Assembly (NCBI RefSeq): GCF_003545695.1
Contig: NZ_QUZZ01000016.1
Coordinates: forward strand, 1-64,000
Length of the DNA: 64,000 nucleotides
Reading direction: 5' to 3'
DNA from: Taibaiella helva
GTDB taxonomy: Bacteria; Bacteroidota; Bacteroidia; Chitinophagales; Chitinophagaceae
The translations under genes and the position numbers were made by a program. Positions within the stretch are counted from its first letter, which is position 1; each line of letters opens with the position of its first letter. The notes beneath the pieces were generated by a model. That model saw only the letters and a program-made list of their open reading frames with translations. It made no database searches and was not told the DNA's origin. Positions 1-7,109 of the stretch are shown here, one piece after another.

Positions 1-1130
1 GCTTTGTGGGGGTGAAGAAATTCTGCACCAAGAAGCCGGTGATGAAGCAGGAGAATGTATTGGTGGATATCTGCCCGGCGGATAAGGACAAATACCGCTT
101 TGGCTTTAACGGGCAGGAGAAAGTAAACGAGTGGGCGGGGATAGGGAATTTTATGGATTACACGGAGCGTGGGCAGGATACGAGGACAGGTAGATTCTTA
201 AGTGTTGACGCATTGTCAGATAAGTTCCCTTGGTATAGCCCTTATCAATTTGCTGGGAATACACCAATACAGGCTATTGACCTGGATGGAGCTGAACCTT
301 TCATGGGGATAAGTAGAGCATATCGAGGCGACTTTGGTAAAACCCCACAGAAAGCAGCGGTTTTCTATATCGACGTTTATAAGGGTGCTGCTAAAACCGT
401 GATTGCAGGCATCGGCCTTTTAACTGAGATACCTGGACAGGCGCATCACGCAGACAGAATGACGCCTGAAAACAGAGCGAATCATTTCACACAGACGAAT
501 GGAAAAAATGTAGCAGCGCTAGCTGCAGAGGCTGTGACAGCACCAATATCTGCAATTAGAGATGTATACAATAATCCGGCAAATGGAGAGAAGTGGGGGG
601 CGTTAGGAGTTATCATATATGGAGCTAAAACAGGGCTTGATTTCGCTTCTTGGAAGAAAGGTTCTCCCGTAAAAACAGAGACACCAGCAACCACCGCTGC
701 AAAGAGCTTTGAGCCAATTACTGTTAGCGATAAATTTTTTGAATCCTTAGGTGAGAGTGAAATAAGAGATAGCAAAAATACTCTCGTTGGAACTGTTTCC
801 AATTCAGATGGTAATTTGAACTTATTTATCCAAACCAAAGAGACCGGGCTTTCAGGAAGAGGAGGAGATGTATTTAAATCTCTTGTTAAGCATGCTCAGG
901 GGAAGGGTGGAGTATCAGGAATAAACGGAGTTTGGTCAGAGGGATCACTTGGTTCAAATCTGAGGTCATTTAATAAAGCAGTTCAGAGTGGTCTCTCTCC
1001 TCAAGAAGCTGCATTTAAAACTTTCACAGGTGAGAATGCTCGTGCACTAGGATTTGATAATGTTCAAATTCATAGATTAGAGGGTACTCCAGGTAATTAT
1101 ACAAGTGTAGAACTTACATTTCAAAAATAA
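1..1130 (+). CDS. RHS-repeat protein, C-terminal core end plus variable toxin-like tip (5' partial)
   Basis: The frame is open to the left edge, so this is the end of a longer gene; the GTG at 6 is only the first possible start inside the window. Residues about 25-95 carry the signature of the RHS-associated core (YRFGFNGQEK, GRFLSVDAL, YSPYQFAGNTPIQAIDLDG). After that comes a roughly 275-residue tail of different, AT-richer composition. In RHS/polymorphic toxins this position holds the cleaved effector domain, exported by T6SS, T9SS or other routes. I do not recognise the tip's fold: its last 130 residues (GDVFKSLVKHAQ, NLRSFNKAVQSGLSPQEAAFKTFTGENAR) match no toxin family I can name. A small gene follows after 10 bp, as expected for a toxin-immunity pair. 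The RHS call is secure; toxicity is inferred. Confidence 0.85.
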   Translation, partial: FVGVKKFCTKKPVMKQENVLVDICPADKDKYRFGFNGQEKVNEWAGIGNFMDYTERGQDTRTGRFLSVDALSDKFPWYSPYQFAGNTPIQAIDLDGAEPFMGISRAYRGDFGKTPQKAAVFYIDVYKGAAKTVIAGIGLLTEIPGQAHHADRMTPENRANHFTQTNGKNVAALAAEAVTAPISAIRDVYNNPANGEKWGALGVIIYGAKTGLDFASWKKGSPVKTETPATTAAKSFEPITVSDKFFESLGESEIRDSKNTLVGTVSNSDGNLNLFIQTKETGLSGRGGDVFKSLVKHAQGKGGVSGINGVWSEGSLGSNLRSFNKAVQSGLSPQEAAFKTFTGENARALGFDNVQIHRLEGTPGNYTSVELTFQK

Positions 1131-1140
1131 ACACAGCTAC

Positions 1141-1431
1141 ATGTTAAAGGAAATGCTTGAACTAGGCTTCTTTGAGATAAAGACAGGCGAAGATTCTAAG
1201 GTTAGGACTTTTAGATTATATGAGAAATATAAAGAAGTGCAATTGCGTATTTTAGTTAGCTTACAAAACGATGTTTTTGAAGTAGAGCATATTTTTTTTT
1301 ATTCTCCCAACTCAGATAAATTGAAGTTGGAACTATTTGGTAATGATATAACTGTCGCAAATGTGATAAGTAAAATTAAGGACCTACATAAGCTGTCTAA
1401 ACCATTTAATAAGAATCCTGAAACTGGTTAG
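1141..1431 (+). CDS. small unknown protein, candidate immunity protein of the RHS tip
   Basis: This 96-residue protein starts 10 bp after the RHS stop on the same strand. It has no signal peptide or membrane helix and is rich in Lys, Glu and Phe, with alternating hydrophobic strands (VQLRILVSLQNDVFEVEHIFFYS). I recognise no family. Position and size are what is expected of a cytosolic immunity protein neutralising the adjacent RHS C-terminal domain, but that is inference from gene order only. Base composition is as AT-rich as the RHS tip, which fits co-acquisition of the two. The gene ends just before a cluster of direct repeats. Confidence 0.5.
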   Translation: MLKEMLELGFFEIKTGEDSKVRTFRLYEKYKEVQLRILVSLQNDVFEVEHIFFYSPNSDKLKLELFGNDITVANVISKIKDLHKLSKPFNKNPETG

Positions 1432-1438
1432 TGGGGGT

Positions 1439-1521
1439 GGTAATGTTACAGATGTGTGGTTTGGTAGTGTGGTAATGTTACAGATGTGTGGTTTTAGGGT
1501 AATGTTACAGATGTGTGGTTT
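1439..1521. repeat. three direct copies of a 24-bp repeat
   Basis: A 24-bp unit containing AATGTTACAGATGTGTGG is present at 1439-1462, 1471-1494 and 1498-1521, identical each time and separated by 8 and 3 bp. Spacing is too short and irregular for CRISPR. Multiple short direct repeats like this occur at the ends of some insertion sequences (IS21-type ends have several), so this may be one end of a lost element next to the RHS tip; that is a guess. Confidence 0.8.
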
Positions 1522-1580
1522 TAGTCGTATTCATAATCTAAATGATTGATTTTTAAAGAAAGTTGTTTTAAGATGTTACC

Positions 1581-1612
1581 TAAACCGGATGGGCAATTGC
1601 CCATCCGGTTTA
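1581..1612. terminator. perfect 32-bp palindrome, terminator-like
   Basis: Two 16-bp arms (1581-1596 and 1597-1612) are exact reverse complements and are followed on the plus strand by TTTTTAAG. It lies between the repeat cluster and the InsA-like gene and could end transcription of the RHS-immunity pair. It also argues against starting the InsA-like gene upstream at 1546. Confidence 0.5.
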
Positions 1613-1638
1613 TTTTTAAGCTAAAAAAATCATCTGTG

Positions 1639-2007
1639 ATGCAACAAAATAAGACCTCATGTACCAGATGTGTGGGTGGTGAGAAATACTGTGATCACTG
1701 CGGCACGATTTACATCAGGCATGGCTACACAGTTTCCGGCAAACTCCGTTATAAATGCAAGAACTGCAACAGAACGAGAGTTGAACATTATAGCTATAAA
1801 GCTTATCGCCATTCTATCAACACTAATATCGTACGGCTCCTCAAAGAAGGCGTGGGCATCCGAAGCACAGCAAGATTATTGAAGATATCCACGACAACGG
1901 TAATAAAACGGATATTACGAATAGCCAGGGACCTTGAGGAGCTAAGTCTATGGGAAAAACACGCTTTAAGGTTTCTAAGAAGAAACTTCGCTATAATGGA
2001 CTTGTAG
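1639..2007 (+). pseudogene. IS1-family InsA-like transposase ORF, element truncated
   Basis: From the ATG at 1639 the protein has a zinc ribbon (CDHCG...YKCKNC) and then a helix-turn-helix region (KEGVGIRSTARLLKISTTTVIKRI), the layout of the InsA part of IS1 elements. A GGAAAAAC stretch near 1953-1960 sits where IS1 elements make their -1 frameshift, and the -1 frame does open there (ATG 1950, stop 2094-2096). After that point no InsB/DDE catalytic sequence follows; instead the tail of an unrelated transposase appears on the other strand. The element is therefore a remnant that cannot move by itself. Start 1639 is chosen over 1546 because of the palindrome at 1581-1612. Confidence 0.65.
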
Positions 2008-2097
2008 TACTTCAATCTTTTAATTCGGGCATAGCAATGCCTGAAAGCGGAGGTGAAGTATCAACGATTTCAAAGAGCAATCAAGGTATGTATTGAT

Positions 2098-2284
2098 TTA
2101 TGTTCGGTTCTGACAACAATAATTTTTGTTGACTTCGCGGCGTCGTTTCCGGTCGGGCGCGAAATCGGTATCCCAGCTTACACGTGTTGCACTGTATACT
2201 TCATGCGGTGTAAGGCCCTTATGACTGCCATGCGGCCTCCGGTGGTTATAGTCATTAATGATCTTTAAAATTTGCCTTTGTGGC
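2098..2284 (-). pseudogene. IS3/IS481-type transposase, C-terminal remnant
   Basis: Reading the minus strand, about 60 codons end at 2098 with INDYNHRRPHGSHKGLTPHEV, the typical end of an rve-type integrase core (YNxxRPHxSL...LTPxE). Nothing upstream on this strand resembles the rest of the DDE domain or the HTH ORF, so only the tail remains. It abuts the truncated IS1-like gene head-on. Together they mark a site of repeated insertion and deletion at the edge of the restriction-modification cassette. Confidence 0.7.
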
Positions 2285-2460
2285 GTGGGCAAAATGCGCG
2301 AAGGATAGGAGCGGAAAGCCCGCAACGAAGCGCAGCGTAGTGAGGACTTGCAGCGGATAGCCTGACCCCGGTTAGAAAAACAAGGCGAGGCACGAGCCGT
2401 AGTTTTTTCTTGCCGGGGGCGCGCCCAAACACACAATAATGTGCGCCGCAATATGCCCGT
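2285..2460. repeat. GC-rich non-coding block, possible interspersed repeat
   Basis: This stretch is markedly GC-richer than its surroundings and has no convincing reading frame. Its phrases (GGAAAGCCCGC, GCGGATAGCC, CTTGCCGGGGGCGCGCCC) remind me of GC-rich intergenic repeats in mobile regions of Bacteroidota genomes. That is recollection, not a search. Confidence 0.35.
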
Positions 2461-2518
2461 AATGTGGCTTATAACCCAACCCCATAAGATCCCTAGGTGG
2501 TGGGTGGGCTGGGTTCTT

Positions 2519-2642
2519 TTGTTAGCGGCGCAGCCGCGTAATTGTTTTAGCCTTTATTTTTAAAAGCAGGGGAGAGGTGCTGACCTGTAAACGGCTGCAA
2601 TTGATAAACGACCCTGTTCATTGTTAGCGGCCTTAGCCGCGC
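2519..2642. repeat. pair of short GC hairpins sharing TTGTTAGCGGC...GCCGCG
   Basis: Two similar elements, at 2519-2538 and 2621-2642, each begin TTGTTAGCGGC and end GCCGCG, so each can fold into a small hairpin. They lie just downstream of the cassette's last gene remnant. No coding function is visible between them. Confidence 0.45.
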
Positions 2643-2700
2643 AAAGTTTTTTGTTCTTTTGTTTTTTAAAAGGGTGTACAAGGGTAGGGGCAATGCAATA

Positions 2701-2886
2701 TTACCGGTCGTATTTTTCTCTTAGCTCCAGCTTTTTTATTCTCGATTCTATGGCTCCTTCGTTACGTGCAAAAATGGTGCTTAGCTCTTGCACTGCCGTT
2801 TTACTTTCGCAAAAAAGCAGCTCCAGCCGTTCATCGTCTTCCCGTGTCCAGCGTTCGTAAGCGTTTTTATGTGCCTGTTGTTTTAT
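2701..2886 (-). pseudogene. small Myb/SANT-like helicase-tail domain, no normal start codon
   Basis: The minus strand encodes about 61 residues: ERWTREDDERLELLF, then VQELSTIFARNEGAIESRIKKL, ending at 2701. This resembles the short C-terminal module found after some bacterial helicases and in small stand-alone ORFs (RWTxEDDExLLxLF...FxRxxGAIxSRIxKL). There is no in-frame ATG: the first codons after the methyltransferase stop at 2889 read ATA AAA CAA CAG, so a lost ATG (ATG to ATA at 2886) or an ATT/ATA start would be needed. It may be the last gene of the cassette or a decaying fragment. Confidence 0.45.
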
Positions 2887-2888
2887 AC

Positions 2889-4700
2889 CTATGAGAATAG
2901 TGCAACTTGTCTGCTTTGAATGGGTGTTATCTCCTCCATAAAATCAGCCCACAATTCAAAAGTCAGATTGAAATTGTATTTTTCGTTTATGTTATTCAAT
3001 TCTTTCTGTAATTCAGATTCATCAATAATCTTGGCCAACTCCAAAAGGTCGATGCGCATTAAAACATCTTTTGTAAACGTCCGCTTTGCATCGGTAAATG
3101 TTATAGACTGCAAGAATTTCATGGTTACATCGGAGTTTAAAAGTATCAAGGAGTATACAGCAAACTCCAACTTATCAAACCCCAACATGTAACAAGTGTC
3201 GTCAAGCATTACAGGCTTTTCACCTTGTGGCAGGACAAGACTAAAATGAAAAGTTTTATAAAGTCCTGAAATAGCTACCTTATATGGCTTAAATGAATAG
3301 TCGCCAATACCAAAAATTGAGAATGGTGGTTTATTCTTGTAAATGCTTGACTTTCTTAAATTGAAAACATCCTGATGTTTGGATAAATATTGATATGTTT
3401 TTGGATAGCCGTATTGGATGTAATTAGTTTCCTGCCCAACTTTTTTTTGTGTAACAATCGTGTATTTTCTCGTTTCTTTTATGACGGTATTTTTCAGGTC
3501 TGAACTTTTTAGAATACCATAAACCAAATCATTTTCTAATTTGATTTCTTCTTTCAGTCCGTTTACAAAATGCCCGTTTACTTTGTCCAATTCCATAATG
3601 GAAGAGCAGTCGTGTTTAATTCCTTGTCTCCATTCAAATGGGCAATTGCCATCTAAGTTTTTAGAGTGTGCATATATGTCGATATTCGAAACAAACTTTT
3701 GCGAAATCCACCCAAAACGGTTAGCTTTCCTTTCTTCCAACCTTCTATTTGTCCGTCGTATAGCTCGCTGTTCATTTGCATTATAAATTGAAAGTTCGGA
3801 ACATTCAAATTCGGGTTGGTTATTTAGTTTGCAATAGAACAAAGAAGCCTCTACAGAAACATTAAATTCCTTTTTGCTGTCAATTGAATATTTTTCGATT
3901 TCAGCAATTTTGTACTTATTATTATTTTGGTCGAAGACAATGTTCTTGATTACCGAATTTTTCACCAGCAAAGCAATATTTCCTTTCAAATTTTGAAAGG
4001 CTTCAATCATACTGAGTGTAATATATTCTGCAATGTCAAAATTTCCTTTTCCCGTAATTGCATCTAATCCACTATGATTTTTGAAGTTTTCTTTTTTAGG
4101 AAGATTGGATGAGTTGAGACCTCCTAACTTTGAATTAGTGACCCAGGGTGGATTGCCTATAACTAAAATTTCTTTGCCTGTATATTCGTTGGCAATGTCC
4201 TCGAAGTTAAAATCAAAAACGCTACTATGAATAATTGAAATTTGAGGCTTGTTCTCTTTAGTATTCTCTAAATAAAAATCAATAATATTGAACTTGCATT
4301 CCCATGTATAAGGTTTGTAAATTTCAATACCAATAATAGCCTTAGTGCTTTCAAAGTGCTGCAATGCTGCAAGAATAAAATTGCCTTTTCCACAAGTTGG
4401 TTCAATAACAATTTCTGGAGAAATACGCTTTGACACCAAACGTAAAGCGACTTTGTTGGCTAATTCTATATTTGTTTGAAAATCGCCATATTCAGCTCTA
4501 TCAGGTTCTTCTACTATATTGGCTATTATTGAAAGCTCTTCTTTAAAGTCAAGAAAATCGGATTCAGATTCAAAAAAAGAATTGATTCCTGATATAGAAT
4601 GAATTAAAAAATTAGCTGCTTCCAGCGATATATAAGAAGTAAGCTTCTCACAAAAGAACCTTTGAACAGCAGGCGGAATATGTGCTTCAAAAATTCTCAT
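2889..4700 (-). CDS. type II adenine-specific DNA methyltransferase
   Basis: This 603-residue protein carries the SAM-binding motif I (EPTCGKGNFILAAL, near residue 100) and the catalytic motif IV (GNPPWVTN, near 183). NPPW is typical of N6-adenine methyltransferases; motif I precedes motif IV, as in gamma-class enzymes. About 400 residues follow motif IV, presumably including target recognition. It would methylate the host's copies of the recognition site and protect them from the neighbouring nuclease. It is the third gene of a minus-strand cassette (regulator, nuclease, methyltransferase), 43 bp after the nuclease. Coding sequence is AT-rich, consistent with horizontal acquisition. The recognition site cannot be read from sequence alone. 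Confidence 0.88.
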   Translation of the reverse strand: MRIFEAHIPPAVQRFFCEKLTSYISLEAANFLIHSISGINSFFESESDFLDFKEELSIIANIVEEPDRAEYGDFQTNIELANKVALRLVSKRISPEIVIEPTCGKGNFILAALQHFESTKAIIGIEIYKPYTWECKFNIIDFYLENTKENKPQISIIHSSVFDFNFEDIANEYTGKEILVIGNPPWVTNSKLGGLNSSNLPKKENFKNHSGLDAITGKGNFDIAEYITLSMIEAFQNLKGNIALLVKNSVIKNIVFDQNNNKYKIAEIEKYSIDSKKEFNVSVEASLFYCKLNNQPEFECSELSIYNANEQRAIRRTNRRLEERKANRFGWISQKFVSNIDIYAHSKNLDGNCPFEWRQGIKHDCSSIMELDKVNGHFVNGLKEEIKLENDLVYGILKSSDLKNTVIKETRKYTIVTQKKVGQETNYIQYGYPKTYQYLSKHQDVFNLRKSSIYKNKPPFSIFGIGDYSFKPYKVAISGLYKTFHFSLVLPQGEKPVMLDDTCYMLGFDKLEFAVYSLILLNSDVTMKFLQSITFTDAKRTFTKDVLMRIDLLELAKIIDESELQKELNNINEKYNFNLTFELWADFMEEITPIQSRQVALFS

Positions 4701-4743
4701 CTTGCTCTGTTTTTGTATAACTGTAATTTAAAAAGACCCATTA

Positions 4744-5229
4744 TTAGAAGTCCTTTATCATTTCTTTTATTTTTTCTACTTTCTTCGCTTCCTTTCTCAT
4801 ATAAACCTCATATGCGTTCTTCATGCCTCTAAAAAATCCTTTTATATCTTGATTCTCATCTACTTTTAAAGGCTTACACATTTGAATAACTCCCCAGCCC
4901 TGCGCTTCTATAGTCAGGCAATCCCAATTTATGTTTTGAACGGGTATTAAACCTGAATCTTTAACAATTTCAAGTCCAGCTTCGGTTATTTTGTAATCAA
5001 CAAATATGAAATACAGTTCGTTCCCTTCTTGTTTTAACCATTCAATAAGTCTTTTAGCTGAGATTATATTAGGTGAATAGTTGTTTTTAGCTACATTGTT
5101 GCTTTTTACGTTCACAGGTTTATTAATCTTGTTGTTTAACAGGAAATCACCTATTGATTTTTTTGTTCCTTTTGCAACAGCGCCATGTTGTAGAGCAATT
5201 TCTGCCTCTATTTGCTGATAAATGTCCAT
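4744..5229 (-). CDS. probable type II restriction endonuclease
   Basis: This 161-residue protein sits between an XRE regulator (its ATG at 5229 directly abuts the regulator's stop) and a DNA methyltransferase. Near the N-terminus, GDF (Asp28) is followed by NVKSNN (Lys42), which fits a variant PD-(D/E)xK nuclease core with Asn in place of the acidic residue. A strand NELYFIFVDYKI and the phrase GWGVIQM follow, as in compact type II enzymes. The family call rests mainly on gene order plus this motif; I cannot assign a prototype. An alternative is a small accessory protein of the methyltransferase. Lys-rich, strongly charged C-terminus. Confidence 0.6.
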   Translation of the reverse strand: MDIYQQIEAEIALQHGAVAKGTKKSIGDFLLNNKINKPVNVKSNNVAKNNYSPNIISAKRLIEWLKQEGNELYFIFVDYKITEAGLEIVKDSGLIPVQNINWDCLTIEAQGWGVIQMCKPLKVDENQDIKGFFRGMKNAYEVYMRKEAKKVEKIKEMIKDF

Positions 5230-5730
5230 TTATTTCTTATCGGTCTGGTTAAGGGTCAAATTTAGGCTAATATTTTGGTGTTCAATAGCATAATATCCCT
5301 TACCGATAAAAACCATTTGCTTAGGCTCATTTCCCCCAATCAGCTTCTCCAACCTCCCCATCATTTCATCTTTCTCCTTTAGCATCCTTTCATATATCTT
5401 CTCATCATGCAACTTCTTTAACTCTTCAATAGGGTTAAAATTAAAAGTGGAGTTGGGATTGCCTACACAAGCATTATCTCCAAATGTATTTGAGATGATA
5501 TTAATCGCTTGCTCCTCATCAAAATTCTGTATTGCTTCCACAGGTATTTTCAATGCAGCAGAAATCTGTTGGAGTAGGGGAGTATCAACAGTTTCCTTTT
5601 GTTCCAGCAGCGATATTTTTTGTTGGTTCCAATCGTCGCCAAGGTCGGCGGCAAGCGCATCTTGCTTTATACCTAGCATTTCACGGAAACGTTTTACGTT
5701 TCGGCCTTCATGTATCTTGTTGTTTGGCAT
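5230..5730 (-). CDS. XRE-family helix-turn-helix regulator (controller-like)
   Basis: From the ATG at 5730 the protein begins MPNNKIHEGRNVKRFREMLG, the usual opening of Bacteroidota XRE regulators, then a helix-turn-helix (IKQDALAADLGDDWNQQKISLLEQ, roughly residues 20-50). A linker and a Lys/Glu-rich helix (about 110-140, likely coiled coil for dimerisation) follow. Upstream in-frame starts (TTG 5757, ATG 5748) exist but would add a non-conserved extension. It is the first gene of the restriction-modification cassette and probably times nuclease expression against methyltransferase expression, as controller proteins do. The regulatory role is inferred from position. Confidence 0.75.
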   Translation of the reverse strand: MPNNKIHEGRNVKRFREMLGIKQDALAADLGDDWNQQKISLLEQKETVDTPLLQQISAALKIPVEAIQNFDEEQAINIISNTFGDNACVGNPNSTFNFNPIEELKKLHDEKIYERMLKEKDEMMGRLEKLIGGNEPKQMVFIGKGYYAIEHQNISLNLTLNQTDKK

Positions 5731-5890
5731 AGTTTTAAAAGTTGTCATTAATGGCAAATTTAATTTATTCGTATCACATTATTTAAAGGTACGTAAAATA
5801 CAATGTTGCATTCGGTAAAGTACAAAGCCACCGTGTAGGTTACGGCATGGCAGCGGCATTGCTTTGCAGTACACAAACAGCATAAACCCC

Positions 5891-6112
5891 ATGAGTACAG
5901 AAAACAACCTTCGCCCAAGCAATGTACGCCTTCTTAAAGTGTACGACAAAATGTTTTGCCGTGGTGGCCGGTTCATCACCGCCCATCATTACACTATCAT
6001 TTTCCCGGAAATAAGATTGATTGGCAAATGGCTTTATGATTGCGGCTTTACACCCGGCCAATGCAAACAATTAACCCCACAACAGCAAACAAATTATCGG
6101 CAAGGCGTATAA
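5891..6112 (+). CDS. SymE-like toxin-family protein, altered C-terminus
   Basis: The 73-residue product has the SymE-type core: VRLLKVYDKM, then FPEIRLIGKWLYDCGFTPGQ (compare ...I.L.GKWL...GF..G). SymE proteins have an AbrB-like fold and act as RNA-cleaving or nucleoid-compacting toxins normally silenced by an antisense RNA. After GFTPGQ the sequence departs from the family (CKQLTPQQQTNYRQGV), suggesting a frameshift in the last strand. It diverges from the restriction cassette across about 160 bp and overlaps the next SymE-like gene by 52 bp. Likely non-functional or altered. Confidence 0.6.
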   Translation: MSTENNLRPSNVRLLKVYDKMFCRGGRFITAHHYTIIFPEIRLIGKWLYDCGFTPGQCKQLTPQQQTNYRQGV

Positions 6113-6300
6113 CCGTTTGTGGTAAACAGCTTGGCCGGTTTTCGGGCCGGCGTTATGTCCGCTTTCCAATCATTAGCCTCACGGGTAAGTGGCTGCAGGA
6201 TAGCGGCTTTAAAATAGGTCATGTGGTAGATGTGGTGAGCGATAATGGAAAAATTACCATCACCTTATCCAAAGAGCAACCGCATTTTGATTACGAATAG
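6061..6300 (+). CDS. SymE-like toxin-family protein
   Basis: The 79-residue protein from ATG 6061 contains VRFPIISLTGKWLQDSGFKIGHVVDVV and a complete final strand DNGKITITLSKE, so unlike its upstream neighbour the SymE/AbrB-like fold looks whole. The two genes overlap in different frames and share the GKWL-(Q/Y)D-(S/C)GF core, pointing to tandem duplication. In E. coli symE lies beside the hsd restriction genes; here too the pair adjoins a restriction-modification cassette. I cannot identify an antisense RNA by eye. An ATG at 6040 in frame is possible, but 6061 gives the more natural N-terminus. Confidence 0.65.
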   Translation: MQTINPTTANKLSARRITVCGKQLGRFSGRRYVRFPIISLTGKWLQDSGFKIGHVVDVVSDNGKITITLSKEQPHFDYE

Positions 6301-6321
6301 TAAAGAAAATCCTGCACGACA

Positions 6322-6455
6322 ATGAAAAAGGCAAAGTATATTGAACTGTGGCTGCAACGGCATCCGGGCCCGATTTAAGCGAATTGGTACTGGATATAGT
6401 GGCATTAATGGACTTGGTGGAGCGGCTGGAAAAGGAAACATATTATGTTAAATAG
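6322..6455 (+). pseudogene. short unknown gene broken by a frameshift
   Basis: From ATG 6322 the frame reads MKKAKYIELWLQRHPGP and then stops at TAA. Switching frame at that point gives a clean helical continuation, DLSELVLDIVALMDLVERLE, ending in a stop at 6453-6455. Neither half is long enough alone, so one indel near 6370 probably split a gene of about 43 codons. The function is unknown. It lies 22 bp after the second SymE-like gene and could be part of the same unit. Confidence 0.4.
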
Positions 6456-6481
6456 GTAGATGTTGTATATTTAATCCCGGA

Positions 6482-6694
6482 ATGAGAAAGGATATTGTAC
6501 AATCGAAAGCTATTGATGAGTTGGGTAAAAAGCTGGGCGCATTGGGCTACAAGCCCCAGCCAGAAAGGGTTTCAGGCCAAAGCATTGCTTTTACATCATC
6601 CAAAGGAAAGCCTTTAGAAGTAATTGTGTGCCTGCTTAACTTGGCAATACATACAGGTTGGCCCGTGTTTCGTAATTATACTCCCGCTCATTAA
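6482..6694 (+). CDS. unknown small protein, possibly truncated
   Basis: This 70-residue frame opens with MRKDIVQSKAIDELGKKLG and GQSIAFTSSKGKPLEVIV, which look like genuine protein, but ends with a less plausible tail. The same frame reopens beyond the stop. No family is recognised. It may be the front of a decayed island gene. Confidence 0.3.
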   Translation: MRKDIVQSKAIDELGKKLGALGYKPQPERVSGQSIAFTSSKGKPLEVIVCLLNLAIHTGWPVFRNYTPAH

Positions 6695-6736
6695 TGCTTA
6701 CGCTGCGCTCCCTATCCAATGCTGTATATGCGCGAT

Positions 6737-6913
6737 ATGAAAACGCTATTGTACCTTATACCAAGTACCGTATTCGATACGCCTAACAATGTTTTCCTTA
6801 ATCACGAGCAACTGCCGGCATTGCGTCATTTTTCCACCTGGGAAATAAAAGTGTTTACCAAAGCCGTTCCTGAACTAAGCCGTTATGCGCTGGACGCTGT
6901 AAGCGAGCTATAG
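6737..6913 (+). CDS. unknown small protein, doubtful
   Basis: From ATG 6737 the frame reads MKTLLYLIPSTVFDTPNN and on to FSTWEIKVFTKAVPELSR over 58 residues. It is in the same frame as the preceding small ORF with one stop between, so the two may be parts of one broken gene. No family is recognised, and composition does not separate it clearly from chance. Confidence 0.2.
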   Translation: MKTLLYLIPSTVFDTPNNVFLNHEQLPALRHFSTWEIKVFTKAVPELSRYALDAVSEL

Positions 6914-7050
6914 CGCGGCCTTGAAAAAATGGCGTTAAATGCAGAGCCTGTGCGGTGGCTTTGTGCCGTAAAATTGGCGGCGTAAATTTCTTTTTTAAAA
7001 CGCCGCAAAAATTTTACCAGCAAAACAGCTTTGGGCAGCGGCTATTTATT

Positions 7051-7109
7051 ATTATAGGACAACGGATTTGCGTGAGCCTAAACAGCGTGTGCCCGTTTTG
7101 TCCTATAAT
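7051..7109. repeat. 12-bp perfect inverted repeat with 35-bp spacer
   Basis: ATTATAGGACAA at 7051-7062 is repeated in reverse complement at 7098-7109. Three further bases (CGG/CCG) can pair after a 2-nt offset. The spacer is not a simple loop and there is no T-run. It could be an operator, a recombination site or the ends of a tiny mobile element. Confidence 0.6.

Noticed and set aside
1439-1521. Possible CRISPR array
   Set aside because: Only three copies, with 3- and 8-bp spacers; no cas genes nearby.
2621-2860. 79-codon Ser-rich plus-strand frame
   Set aside because: It is the antisense of the helicase-tail-like domain on the minus strand, which has the recognisable motif.
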